From Botryococcus braunii (taxonomy: Eukaryota; Chlorophyta; Trebouxiophyceae), in the NCBI GenBank assembly GCA_002005505.1, contig MVGU01001123.1:1-64000 (forward strand): DNA of 64,000 nt, given 5' to 3'. The notes beneath the pieces were generated by a model. The model saw only the letters and a program-made list of their open reading frames with translations, did no database searches and was not told the origin of the DNA. Shown piece by piece: positions 11,401 to 20,683 of this stretch. The stretch's first letter is position 1; every line of letters starts with the position of its first letter. Both the position numbers and the translations under genes were made by a program.

Positions 11401-12970
11401 CAGTTTAAAGGAAGCCCAGCAGTCCCCACAGTGGGAATATTGGAAGGCTGCGATGCAGGAGGAGCAAAACTCCTTAGATGCTCATGAGGTGATGGAGTTT
11501 GTTCCAAGACCTCGTGGTCACAAAGTCATCCCAGTTCACTGGATTTTCTCAGTGAAAATGGATGCTCACGGTAATGTGCTTAGATTCAAGGCTAGGCTAG
11601 TGGCTCAAGGGTGTAGGCAAATTCCAGGAGTGGATGTAATGGAGGTATTTGCTCCCACCAGCAGTTATGGGTCTAGAAGAGCGTTGCTGTCAGTAGCTGC
11701 ACAGGAGGGTCTTGAAATTCACCAGGTGGATGTCAAGACTGCATTTTTAAATGGTGAACTAGAGGAGGAGGTCTATGTCACACAACCTCCTGGGTTTGAG
11801 AATGAGGATGGGAACACTGTGTGTCGCTTGAAGAAGGCACTGTATGGCCTGAAGCAAGCTCCAAGGGCATGGCATAAGACCCTTAATGAGAAGCTACATA
11901 CCATGGGGTATGAGGTGTGCAAGAGTGATGCTGGGGTCTATGTGAAATGTTCTGTGGATGGAGGGAAGTCCTTTGTGTTGATTTATGTTGATGATCTATT
12001 GATAGTTTCGAAGGGCATGAGTGAGATTGAGAGAGTGAAAGGGTTGCTGAAGCAGGAGTTCACCATTCATGATCTAGGAGAGGTGAAAGATTTCTTGGGC
12101 TGTCAAGTGATGAGAGATAGAGAAAAAGGGTTGATTTCTTTGAGTTGCATCCCAAAGATAGATGCCCTAGTTGAGAAATTTGGGCTGGATCTGGAGTCTG
12201 TGGGGCCTGACACCCCTATGACTAAGGATTTTGTGGCCACACAGCGACCTATGTCTAAGGACAACAGTGCCAGTATTGGAGCTGGGAGTCCCTTACCACC
12301 AGGTCACAGATATTGTGAACTGGTTGGGTCACTGTTGTACATTGCCAACACCACAAGGCCTGATATTTCCCAGGCTGTGGGAGTGCTTTCCAGGTATAGG
12401 ATTACTCCCACCACTGCTCAATGGAATGAAGCCATCAGAGTGTTGAAATATCTGATGGCTACCAGGGATCTTGTGTTAGTACTTGGAGGAAAGGATACAG
12501 AGCTGGAGGGCTTTGTAGATGCAGATTATGGTGGTGATCAGGATCACAGGTTTTCCACTACTGGTTACGTAATTCGTGTGTTTGGAGGAGCAGTAGTTTG
12601 GGGAAGCAAAAAGCAGTCTGCAGTGGCCACATCCACTGTAGAGGCTGAGTTTATGGCAGCAAGTGCAGCTGTCAAAGAGGCAAATTGGATGAAGGGATTC
12701 CTGGAGGAAATTGGGATTTCTCCATGGATTGTGAAGATCCACTGTGATAATCAGGGATGCATCAATCATCTCAGAAATCCAGTGTTTTCTAAGCATACCA
12801 AGCACATCGCAATCAGCTTCCATTTTGCACGGGAAGCTATTGCATTGGGTCAGGTGGATGTAAAATACGTTCCTTCTGCAAGGAATGTAGCAGATATATT
12901 CACGAAGCCTTTGACAAGGCAGGTGTTTCAGGGACATCGTGAGGCTCTGGGGTTGGCCAAGTTTTTGTGA
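8414..12970 (+). CDS. pol: Copia P polyprotein: zinc knuckle, protease, integrase, linker, RT, RNase H
   Basis: Open for 1518 codons. In order (numbering from gag Met at 7727): CCHC knuckle CNYCHKRGHFWRDC (about 268-281), aspartic protease DSGAS (about 372), GAG-pre-integrase LWHSRLGHPGETW, integrase with Asp in HIDTVGP, Asp in RCDRGTEF and Glu in IAERANRT (usual QQNG is QQNV here), a ~350-residue Cys-containing linker with NYKSFPRGTCVWEDDV, RT with YVDD (about 1420), and RNase H with DADYGG, TVEAEF, HCDNQG and NVADIFTK. All catalytic residues are present. Ends with TGA 18 bp before the 3' LTR. The ATG at 8414 is only the first Met after the TAG and probably not the natural start. Confidence 0.95.
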   Translation: MVMMAQPTPPAPVPAPTACALNQPKQPAEGEAKGEIRGTCNYCHKRGHFWRDCRKRQRDADTQRNVVAAVQQLAGMWPQGQFPGAPQPPPTVQHAFPGAGAFPLLHPPHGPPSPPSEGMPYVVSYNVLVFHHNRQSKQSWLVDSGASVHLVNSLSLLHAPTVHTKPIPLQLATSDATGEIIATGSVCLLSSQHVPLWLHHVQCVPSATTNILSVSAALRDGACLATDGVGSFTAVTGPNGWRMPVSAENGLYYVHNCLPVTARKPPCPVTAALKRKCKKSLKHDCTRRFLWHSRLGHPGETWMLRLSSEQLVTGLDTHLPPCEKCPKYCEACIEGKHARPPFGESSRPAVNPLDRIHIDTVGPISPAAITGERFWVTVVDEASGWKAALPVKSKDVIGAVVRDLVLFWQTERRTTVKCIRCDRGTEFINAKFKEFCASQGTKLEMSAPYTPQQNVIAERANRTLKERTRTLLNFAAASPVMWKEALETACTLLNMGPSSGRPLTPCEMFMGYKPDVSLLRTWGCLAFVHVPDQQRGVFAPKAVPGMFTGYSPVSKAYRIYLGGGVWRESRDVEFVEHIRGASRVGIHILPGQPQMFSYPEGLHLQQWDSELPAGHIQPHTQDSMISIPCSSNRPDSTLPDAPDKAATEPDCQGKCLPEEGASDLATGSPGGTHPLDLDQSGMLETLHQMARGNPHSGEHQRCLGRAQQTLRDPRSDNEGQQPDGLTRSQRYEQRTSARELLLAQEKGESCERVGLTECDTESQGPGEVQERGQDPERPASHVSDERGTVSDQTENGPSELSCLGGTCSVPEEIVSDGSPGGNAQRQCGASHASVGYACECAAGPAPQRSCLAGSRQRERETWAQSQDRPRAHAMQCGSNACESPDGTANRQPCESVSEEVNRKPRQCENSPNYKSFPRGTCVWEDDVRVTGSKLERASCESKREKGQRGGSGSLPTVPTCSAAIFSERVVGDCESKSKQDQGKHTGVRFGKISVPSSLKEAQQSPQWEYWKAAMQEEQNSLDAHEVMEFVPRPRGHKVIPVHWIFSVKMDAHGNVLRFKARLVAQGCRQIPGVDVMEVFAPTSSYGSRRALLSVAAQEGLEIHQVDVKTAFLNGELEEEVYVTQPPGFENEDGNTVCRLKKALYGLKQAPRAWHKTLNEKLHTMGYEVCKSDAGVYVKCSVDGGKSFVLIYVDDLLIVSKGMSEIERVKGLLKQEFTIHDLGEVKDFLGCQVMRDREKGLISLSCIPKIDALVEKFGLDLESVGPDTPMTKDFVATQRPMSKDNSASIGAGSPLPPGHRYCELVGSLLYIANTTRPDISQAVGVLSRYRITPTTAQWNEAIRVLKYLMATRDLVLVLGGKDTELEGFVDADYGGDQDHRFSTTGYVIRVFGGAVVWGSKKQSAVATSTVEAEFMAASAAVKEANWMKGFLEEIGISPWIVKIHCDNQGCINHLRNPVFSKHTKHIAISFHFAREAIALGQVDVKYVPSARNVADIFTKPLTRQVFQGHREALGLAKFL

Positions 12971-12988
12971 GGAAAAGGCAAGGGGAAG
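12971..12988 (+). promoter_or_regulatory. Polypurine tract of copia P
   Basis: GGAAAAGGCAAGGGGAAG directly precedes the 3' LTR (TGTTATAATAG at 12989) and directly follows the pol stop codon. The same tract precedes the 3' LTRs of A', B and D. Confidence 0.9.
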
Positions 12989-13716
12989 TGTTATAATAGT
13001 GACAGAACATTTTGGTGCCTTTCCCTCAGAAGAGTAATAGTGGCCAGATCATCTTCCATTACCAGAGAGAACAGTTAGTAGAATGAGTAATCAGTGGCAG
13101 AACCCAGGAGTTCTGCCAGACCCGATCTAGACCAATTGCACGTTAATAAGAAAGGATGAGGTAACCGGACACGGTTTGCTCGAAAGGCTATATGCTCCTG
13201 GCTCGAAGGATTGAGGCACTTGATTGGGACATCAAAAGCACTTCGGGTGTTTGCTACTTTACTGTTGCCAGTCAAGTCTCTTCATTCACAGACGACACTG
13301 CTTGTTTCTCTACGCACAACAAGAGTGTCGCCGGGCTTAACACCCTCGTGCCGGGTCATACAGGTAAACTGCTGTCAGGACATCATATGAACATGAACAA
13401 TGGTTTAGGAAGGGTCTAGATAAGGTACAATAGAAAGGTGTAATTGCTTAGCTCATCGGACATTGGTAATGCAGACTATCAGTAACATTGTTGATAGAGT
13501 AGTTTGAATTGCCGAGTGACGAGAGAAAGCAATAAGCATTGTAACACTTGATTGGGACATCAAAAGCACTTCGGGTGTTTGCTACTTTACTGTTGCCAGT
13601 CAAGTCTCTTCATTCACAGACGACATTGCTTGTTTCTCTACGCACAACAAGAGTGTCGCCGGGCTTAACACCCTCGTGCCGGGTCATACAGGGAACGCCG
13701 AACACAGAAGTTTACA
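12989..13716 (+). repeat. 3' LTR of copia P
   Basis: 728 bp, same length as the 5' LTR; I count about four substitutions (for example ATTTTGG for ATGTTGG near the start and ATCATATG for ATCAAATG). Followed by the GCTAG target duplication. Confidence 0.96.
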
Positions 13717-13721
13717 GCTAG

Positions 13722-14071
13722 ACACTTCTCCCAGCCAGTCTTCTGGGACTGATTCATACAGCAGTAACATGGCAGCAGCATTGTGGATAGTTCCAGGCAT
13801 GGCTTCTTGAACGGCAGGCAAAGAGCCTTTTGCCTGCCGTTCATTAGCTGCAATCATTAGCTGCAATAAACGCATTATTCCACACTACAAAGTTCTGACC
13901 TTTGGACTGTAGCTTTACATGGACCTTGACCTGGGTGGCAATAACCTTTGGCAGGCTGTCTCCTTCGCCCCTGGATGTACTGGGTGTGGAGGGCTCTCTG
14001 GTAGGAGATGATGTAGACTGTTCGCTGGCCGACTTCGATGCTTCACTGGTGCTTGAACCCTTCTTCTTCAT
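13722..14071 (-). pseudogene. gag: copia A gag, N-terminal part
   Basis: Starts MKKKGSSTSEASKS at 14071 and matches P gag and A' gag (53075-54112). It is interrupted near 13829-13849 by a 19-bp insertion absent from A', which creates a perfect inverted repeat (13808-13821/13829-13842) and breaks the frame, and then by element P at 13716. Not functional. Confidence 0.9.
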
Positions 14072-14086
14072 TCTGCTGGTGGTTGA

Positions 14087-14611
14087 TTAGTGGTCGCTCC
14101 GGTCTAAAAGTCGGGAGTCTCGGTCTTCGTCCTCGCTGTCTGTCTCTGTAAACCACTCCTCTTCGCAGTGGTTATCGCTGTTTGTCGTCAGGTGCTCCAA
14201 AAAGTCGTCGTCTATGCAGGCCAGTGCATACTCAACAGCTGTGTAGGCAGCTTTCTCCGTCCAGTAAGCTCCCTGGGTGGGGCCTCCCGTCTGCTGCAGG
14301 CACCTTTCAAGTATTGCTCTGGTTACAAACCCTGGATCTCCGTTGATGAACGAGAGCTCCCACGCCGTCACTTTGTAGGCTGGGTAAACTGGAAATCGCT
14401 CCTAGAACCACCCTGAAGGGGTGAGTGCGCCTTGTCCGTATTTCTCGTAGACGAAGTCTTTCACGATAAACGCTCGTTCCTCGATTGTCCTTGGTCCTCT
14501 CTCCCCTCCAGCCCTTCTTCTTTCGTTATAAGATGGTGGTGGAAGTGGTGATCTTCTAATCGGTCCAGTATATCCCGTTGACATTCTCCCGGTTCGCCTC
14601 GTTCGCGCCAT
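14087..14611 (-). pseudogene. copia A accessory ORF1 (H3 tail-like start), broken
   Basis: Begins MARTRRTGRMSTG at 14611. Aligned with the H3 tail ARTKQTARKSTG it keeps A1, R2, T3, T6, R8, S10, T11, G12, with Arg at K4 and Met at K9. PPSY follows at residues 25-28, then conserved RAGGERGPRTIEERAF and VKDF. A TAG just after GWF (about 14402) splits it; the second part (14087-14371) has YWTEKAAYTA and the acidic tail DSEDEDRDS. Its stop is 15 bp upstream of the gag ATG, as in P. Confidence 0.85.
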
Positions 14612-14663
14612 GGTTGATTACACAACTTAAGTCATACATCTTACATGCCCAGCTGAAAAGTTG

Positions 14664-14677
14664 GTTGGCCCATAACC
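14664..14677 (-). promoter_or_regulatory. Primer-binding site of copia A
   Basis: On the minus strand GGTTATGGGCCAAC directly follows the LTR. It is the same initiator-tRNA anticodon-loop complement as in P and B, with CA to AA divergence at its end. Confidence 0.82.
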
Positions 14678-15405
14678 TGTACACTTATGTGCTTGGCGAT
14701 TCCTGTATGACCCGGCACGAAGGGTGTTTAGCTCGGCGGCACTCTTGTTGTGTGTCGATAAACAAGCAGGGCCGACTGTGTATGTACACTTTACAGGCAA
14801 CTGTTCAGAGATAAGCACCCGGAGTGCTCTTTGTAGTCCCAATCAAGTGATTACAATGCTTATTGCTTTCTCTCATCACTCAGGAATTCAAACTAATCAC
14901 TCTACTTATCGACCGATAGTCTGCATTACCGTTGTTCGATGAGTCAAAACATTAGCACTATTCTAATAACACTATCTAGACCTCTTCCTAACCGATTGTT
15001 CATGAGCATCTGGTGCTGCAACATCAAGTTACCTGTATGACCCGGCACGAAGGGTGTTTAGCTCGGCGGCACTCTTGTTGTGTGTCGATAAACAAGCAGG
15101 GCCGACTGTGTATGTACACTTGACAGGCAACTGTTCAGAGATAAGCACCCGGAGTGCTCTTTATAGTCCCAATCAAGTGCCTCATCCTTGCGAGCCGGCG
15201 ACATGTATCCTTCTAGCAAAACCGTGTCAGATTACCTCATTCTCCCTAATCTCAGTGGAATCAGTCTAGATTGACCTTGGCAGAACTTCTACGTTCTGCC
15301 GCCTATTACTCATTGTCTTTATTGTTCCAGCTTGTCGTTCTGAGTCGATCTGGCCACTATTACTCTCGTGAGGGAAAGGCACGAATTTCTCTTCCCAATA
15401 TAGCA
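14678..15405 (-). repeat. 5' LTR of copia A
   Basis: 728 bp. Plus-strand ends are TGTACACTTATG and CCCAATATAGCA, so the minus-strand LTR starts TGC instead of TGT. It contains a 148-bp duplication (14702-14849, 15032-15179; spacer 182 bp) and the inverted repeat GGCAGAAC/GTTCTGCC (15279-15300). ACAAT (15406-15410) follows, the target duplication shared with A'. Confidence 0.93.
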
Positions 15406-15672
15406 ACAATACATGACTGATTGGCAACTGTAGAGAAACACCCGGAGTGCTTGTTTAGTTCCAACCAAGTGCCTTGCCTATCCGTGCGACCACCACTACC
15501 TTTCTGCTGCAAATGTGTATGTAACTTGCGTTATCTTTATCTACATTCAAGTTCATGATAATTACGGCGGTACCACAGTTTCACCGTATTTGTCTCACCT
15601 TTATTGTCACTGACGGATTGGCCACTATTACTCCTCTGAGGGAAAGGCACAAATACGATATACATCACAACA
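15406..15672 (-). repeat. 3' LTR of copia D, proximal part
   Basis: The right-hand portion of an LTR whose left portion would lie before the window; the complete arrangement is visible in the second copy (45300-45729 plus 55446-55712). It ends CATCACAACA and holds the conserved box CTCCTCTGAGGGAAAGGCAC. A polypurine tract (rc of CTTCCCCTTGCCTTTTCC) follows at 15673-15690. Confidence 0.88.
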
Positions 15673-15690
15673 CTTCCCCTTGCCTTTTCC

Positions 15691-17609
15691 TCACAGGAAC
15701 TTGGCTAGTCCAAGTGAGTCACGGTGACTCTGAAACACTAACCTAACTAGTGGGTTCGTGAAGATGTCAGCCACATTTCTAGCAGATTGAATACACTTAA
15801 AGTCAACCTGCCCCTTTGCAATAGCTTCACGTGCAAAATGACAGCGGATTGCAATGTGCTCCGTATGTTTAGAATACACAGGATTCTTGAGGTGGTTAAT
15901 GCACCCTTGGTTATCACAATGGATCTTCACTATCCATGGTAACACTCCAATTTCCTCCAGGAATCCTCTCAGCCAATTAGCCTCCTTTATAACAGCACTG
16001 GCTGCCATGAATTCGGCCTCTACTGTAGATGTGGCTACAGCAGACTGCTTCTTGCTTCCCCACACCACGGCCCCTCCAAACACTGTGAGGGCGAAGCCTG
16101 TAGTGGAAAACCGGTGGTCCTGATCACAACCGTAATCTGCATCCACATACCCCTCCAGCTCTGTTTCTTTTCCACCAAAGATCAGAACCAGGTCTCGGGT
16201 TCCCTTTACGTACTTCAGCACACGGATAGCTTCATCCAGTGTGCTGTTGTCGGGGACATACGATATCTAGAAAGCACTCCCACAGCATGAGCTATATAAG
16301 GACGGGTGGTGTTATCTATATAAAGCAGTGACCCTACTAGCTCACAGTATCGGTGTCGAGGAGGTAGTAGACTCCCAGCACCAATACTATCACTCCCATC
16401 CTTAGGTGCTGGCATCTGGGACATCACAAAATCTTTTGTCATTGGGGTGTCGGGCCCAACTGACTCAAGATCCAGACCAAACTTCTCCACGAGTGCATCT
16501 ATTTTGGGAATGCAGCTCAAGGAGATTATCCCTTTATCTCTATCTCTCATCACTTGACATCCCAAGAAATCCTTCACTTCTCCCAGATCATGGATAGTGA
16601 ATCCTTTCTTGAGGTGCTCCTTCACTTTCTCAACTTCTGAGATGCCCTTGGATACAATCAGAAGATCATCCACATAAATCAGCACATATGATTTACCCCC
16701 ATCCTCAGAGAATCTCACATGCACTCCAGCATCACTCTTACACACCTCATACCCCATGACTTCCAACTTGTCATTTAGGGTCTTGTGCCGGGCACGTGGG
16801 GCCTGCTTCAGGCCATACAGTGCCTTCTTCAATCGACACACTGAATTGCGATCACCATTTTCAAACCCAGGAGACTGCGTCACATACACTTCATCCTCTA
16901 GCTCTCCATTTTAGAAAGGCAGTCTTGACATCCACTTGGTGGATCTCAAACCCTCTCTTGCAGCAACAGCCAGTAAGGCTCTTCTAGCTCCATAGCTACT
17001 AGTTGGAGCAAACACCTCCATGACATCTACCCCAGGGATTTGTCTACATCCCTGGGCAACCAATCTTGCCTTGAATCTCACAACATTCCCATGTGCATCC
17101 ATCTTCACTGAGAAGATCCAGTGAACTGGTATCACCTTGTGCCCATGAGGTCTTGGAACATACTCCATGACTTCATGAGTGTCTAAGGAATTCTGCTCTT
17201 CTTGCATAGCAGCCTTCCAATATTCCCACTGAGGAGACATCTGAGCTTCCCTCAAATTTGAGGGAACATGAATTTTGCCAAATCTAACACCTGTGTGCTT
17301 CCCCTCTTTTCCCTTATCATTGGGAGATTTGCTGGCTACACCATTACAACCCACTACTCTTCCACTGACACTCGCCGCACTACAGCTGACATTTCCCTCA
17401 GTGGGATCAGGATTCTCCCTCATTTTTCTCTCTCGCTTTGACTCACATTTCGCGCTGCCCAATTTGCTGCTTTGCACACTCACATTATCCTCCCTGACAC
17501 AAGTACCTCCCGGAAAGCTTCCATAGTCAGGAATTCTCTCACACTGTCCAAGCTTCCGGTTCACCTCCTCATTCACACACTTACGTACCCTCCGGAGCTC
17601 AGGCTCCAC
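15691..17609 (-). pseudogene. pol: copia D RT and RNase H
   Basis: RNase H (YVDADYGCDQDHRF, TVEAEFMAAS, HCDNQGCINHL) and RT ([30 protein letters not shown]) in several frames. There is a frame change at about 16215-16221, and offsetting small indels near 16911-16960 (the frame ends in a stop where others read TAFLNGELE). The 5' part has one copy of the EEVN...RGTC linker module (NEEVNRKLGQC, here GGTC). A CAQ-type change gives HAVGVLSRY for QAVGVLSRY. Confidence 0.88.
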
Positions 17610-17684
17610 GGGTCCCTCACAGGCAGGACAAGGGGGAGTCTGATCAGCACTGGACTTCCCCTCAAGTACGTGACTGGAGTGTCC

Positions 17685-19661
17685 CTAGCTTCCACAGTTT
17701 GTCACAGTAGGTTGTGACCTCACATCCCTGACATCTTCCTCCCATGCACAGGTACCTCTCAGTGTGCACTTGTAGTTTGGCAAGATCCCACAATGTCTGT
17801 GCAACTGATTCACCTCCTCTTCTCGTCGCTTACACAGGTACTGGGATGCAGACCCAGTACTGCGCTCACAGACATGTCTGGCTGTTCCTGAGGAGGTTGG
17901 GTGCCTCTTCTCAAGCTTGTGGCTGTCACCACTATCCCGTCCCTGTCCACACCACTGATGGGAAGAGCCAGTTGTTCTCTCACAGGTCTCGTCTCTTACA
18001 TGCTGCTCATTCACTGGACAGGACCCACCCATGCAACTCAGCTCCCTAGGACCTGTTACAGCCATAATTGTTGCTGCCCCTCTCACATCACTTACATTCA
18101 AGTCAGGGCTCTCAGGGTGACACCCATCTACCTGCACTTCCCCTGGTCCCTGTGACATTGTGTCACTTTCAGTCAGCCCCACTCCTTCTCTGCTCTCTCC
18201 CACCTCCTGCGAGAGCAGGAGTTCTCTTGCAATGGTACGTTGCTCGTGTCGTTGTGCTCGGGTCAGTCCATCAGATTGCAGACTGGGGTTCTCCAGAGCA
18301 GCTGGTCTGAGCGCCTCTTGTGCTCGCATCATTTGTTGTTGCAGGCCAGGGTCAGAGCGTGTGCCGCGTGCCAGGTCCTGAGCTGCTTCGATGGTCCTTC
18401 GGATCTCCATGGGAGCAGTGTACCTGCGGGGGTCTGGCTGGGGCTCAGCCTTCCCAGAGGGTCCAGAATGGTCTGGGTCTGAAGCCTTGCGAGGAACAGG
18501 GGAATGGGCAGGCTCCCAGTCCGAGTCCTGAGCTTCTGGCTCAGGAGTGGTCTCACGGGAAATGGGAACTGTCTTAGGGAACTGTTGGGAAATGCTGCTC
18601 TCTGGGGACTGGGGCATAGGAACTCCTGAGACTGAGCTGGAGTCACGCTTATGCCAACACGGGAAGCCCCTCTGAGGTGCTCCACAAATACAACATCTGT
18701 GCTCTCCCTCCAGACACCCCCCCCCCATATAGATGCGGTAAGCCTTGGAGGTGGTGGAATACCCGGTAAACATCCCAGGCACAGTCTTAGGAGCAAAGAC
18801 TGGCCTTTGCACATGTGGAATATGAACATATGCCAGGCATCCCCAGGTGCGTAGAGGAGTGACATCAGGCTTATAACCCCAAAACAGCTGTAGAGGAGTA
18901 AGGTCCCTGCCTATACTTGGGCCCATGTTGAGCAGGGTGCATGCTGTTTCCAGAGCTTCCTTCCAAAGGGTTGGGCTAGCTGCTGCAAATGCCAGAATAG
19001 TCCGGGTTCTTTCCTTCAGGGTGCGGTTGGCCCGTTCTGCCACTCCGTTCTGCTGTGGGGAGTATGGAGCAGAGGTCTCAAGCTTAGTTCCCAGGGAAGC
19101 ACAAATTCCTTGAACCGAGCATTAATGAACTCTGTGCCCCGGTCACATCTGATGCACTTCTTAGTCGTTTTTCGTTGTGTCTGCCAGTAGACAAGGAGGT
19201 CTCTGACTGCTGCACTGATAGCATCTTTGGTCTGCACACGAATTACAACTTTCCACTGTGAAGATTCATCCACGACAGTAACCCACAAACCGACAAATCT
19301 CCAGTAATGGCTGCAAGTGTCATGGGACGCACTGTGTCAATGTGAACTCTGTCCAGGGGTTCCAAAGCAAGTCTGCTACTTGTTCCCAAGGAGGGTCTGG
19401 CAGTCTTTCCTTCTATGCAAGCTTCAAAGTGCACTGGGCATTCAGCACAAGGAGAGAGGGAGGTGTCAATTCCAGTCACCAATTTCTCTTTGGTGAGGCG
19501 CTGCATCCAAGTCTCTCCAGGGTGTCCCATTCTGCTGTGCCATTCGTACCGTCTAGCACAGTTGTGGGGCGTTTGACTGGGTTTTGAGGATTTAAGGACA
19601 CTTGCAGCATGCTTTAGCTGGCTGCCCCCTCTCACTGCTATCAGGTGATGGATGTAATATA
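17685..19661 (-). pseudogene. pol: copia D integrase and Cys-containing linker
   Basis: GAG-pre-integrase (YEWHSRMGHPGETWMQRL), first catalytic Asp (HIDTVRP, G to R), Asp in IRCDRGTEF, then a frame change at the QQNG motif (19016-19043) and the integrase C-terminal part (LWKEALETACTLLNMGPS, TPLRTWGCLAYVHI). The linker carries REEEVNQLHRHC and NYKCTLRGTCAWEEDVR. The copia reading ends at about 19661 (LYYIHH). Confidence 0.86.
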
Positions 19662-20683
19662 GTGTAGGGATAACTGAGCGGAAGAGGTTTTAGGAGACAG
19701 TGAGACAGTTCGTGGTGTGCACGGAAAGAGTGTTACATGAACGATTCGCAGTCCCACTCTTAAACCCAGGGTGGGTTGAATTATAGTGTACTGCCTCAGA
19801 CGCGTAGTCGGGCAACCGAGCGAACTACCTGAACGAGGTTGTACTGCGAACCCAGATCACATGGCAAGTCAATGAGCAATGCCAAGGACCATACTAGAGC
19901 ATTATACCCTAGGAAATGCTACATGCCCTCCCCCTTGGCAGAAGCTATGAGATGGTGTTTATGGCAATGGGGCCACAAACGTAAGACGGGGGTGTCACAA
20001 ACCCTGCTTACTGTAACTATAGACATCACGCCTCCTATAGTTACTAATCAGCAAGTAAGAGGATTAAGTCCACAAAGCAAGTTAGCACGACACAGACGAG
20101 GGACTCATCTGCTCAGTGCTCGAATACCTTAACATTCTAAGGACTATCGTCTGCAAGGCGGATCCTCTAACTTAGGGGACGAACTCTCTAGACAGCACTC
20201 ACACCAGTGATGAAACAATTAGGTTGAGTCATCAGACTAGCACTTGTCCAAACCTTGGGTCCAGTTACCCTGCACGGCAGTGTAACCTTCGCTTGAGGTG
20301 GCTCTCGAACTACAGGCATAAGGCATATCGTCTAGAGCAGCAAGCCATATACAACTAACTGCCACATAGTGTATCTCATGGGTAAGATACCAAAGCAAGT
20401 GATTCAAACACGGAACTACAATTTGCAACTACACTGCCACAGCAAGTGCATCACAAAATGGAGCCGTGGGTCAAGGAAACATAACCCATGCAAAGCATAT
20501 TAACAAGAGACATGCATGCAAGTCCCAATTCATGATCCCTCTCCCTCCCAGACCCTTCCACCCTCCCTCCCTCCCAGATCCAAGCTGGCTGGCGAAGTCC
20601 AAGGGTCATCAGCCGCAAATGGCTGGAAAAGTCTCAAGGCCGCAAGTGGCTCAATAAGGGATGCCCGCAAGGGGGTGTTAGTT
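19662..20683. other. Unassigned intergenic stretch
   Basis: About 1.0 kb with no convincing coding frame, no copia similarity and no repeat partner elsewhere in the window. It contains CT/CCCTCC-rich sequence near 20535-20577. Its right end, GCAAGGGGGTGTTAGTT, directly before the G1-type LTR, could be a worn polypurine tract of another element of the G1 family. Confidence 0.5.

Larger units (their letters stand above)
6393..13716 (+). mobile_element. Ty1/copia LTR retrotransposon P (young, nearly intact)
   Basis: Complete 7324-bp element. Identical 5-bp direct repeats GCTAG (6388-6392, 13717-13721) flank it, and its two LTRs are both 728 bp with about four mismatches seen by eye. It contains a half-tRNA primer site, accessory ORF1, gag, and a pol frame with protease, integrase, RT and RNase H, plus a polypurine tract. 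It is inserted in gag of element A; copy A' has the empty site (about 53777), which confirms the boundaries. The only visible coding defect is a single TAG between gag and pol. Confidence 0.97.
1..15405 (-). mobile_element. Ty1/copia LTR retrotransposon A (degenerate, interrupted, 3' end outside window)
   Basis: Minus-strand copia element. From its 5' side (right) it has an LTR (14678-15405), a half-tRNA primer site, ORF1, gag, then protease, integrase, RT and RNase H running down to position 1. It is split by element P (6393-13716, flanked by GCTAG) and by solo LTR S (1437-2902, flanked by ACCT). Gag, pol and ORF1 all carry stops or frameshifts, so it is dead. Its right end abuts ACAAT, the 5-bp duplication seen on both sides of its sister copy A' at 45730-55445. 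The 3' LTR lies left of the window. The domain order INT before RT defines it as copia. Confidence 0.93.
15406..19661 (-). mobile_element. Ty1/copia retrotransposon D (degenerate, gag side missing)
   Basis: Minus-strand element containing part of its 3' LTR, a polypurine tract, RNase H, RT, linker, integrase and part of the GAG-pre-integrase region. Similarity to the other copia elements stops at about 19661, so protease, gag, ORF1 and the 5' LTR are missing. Element A was inserted in its 3' LTR, inside the second LTR-internal repeat. The equivalent copy D' is at 55446-57333. Confidence 0.88.
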
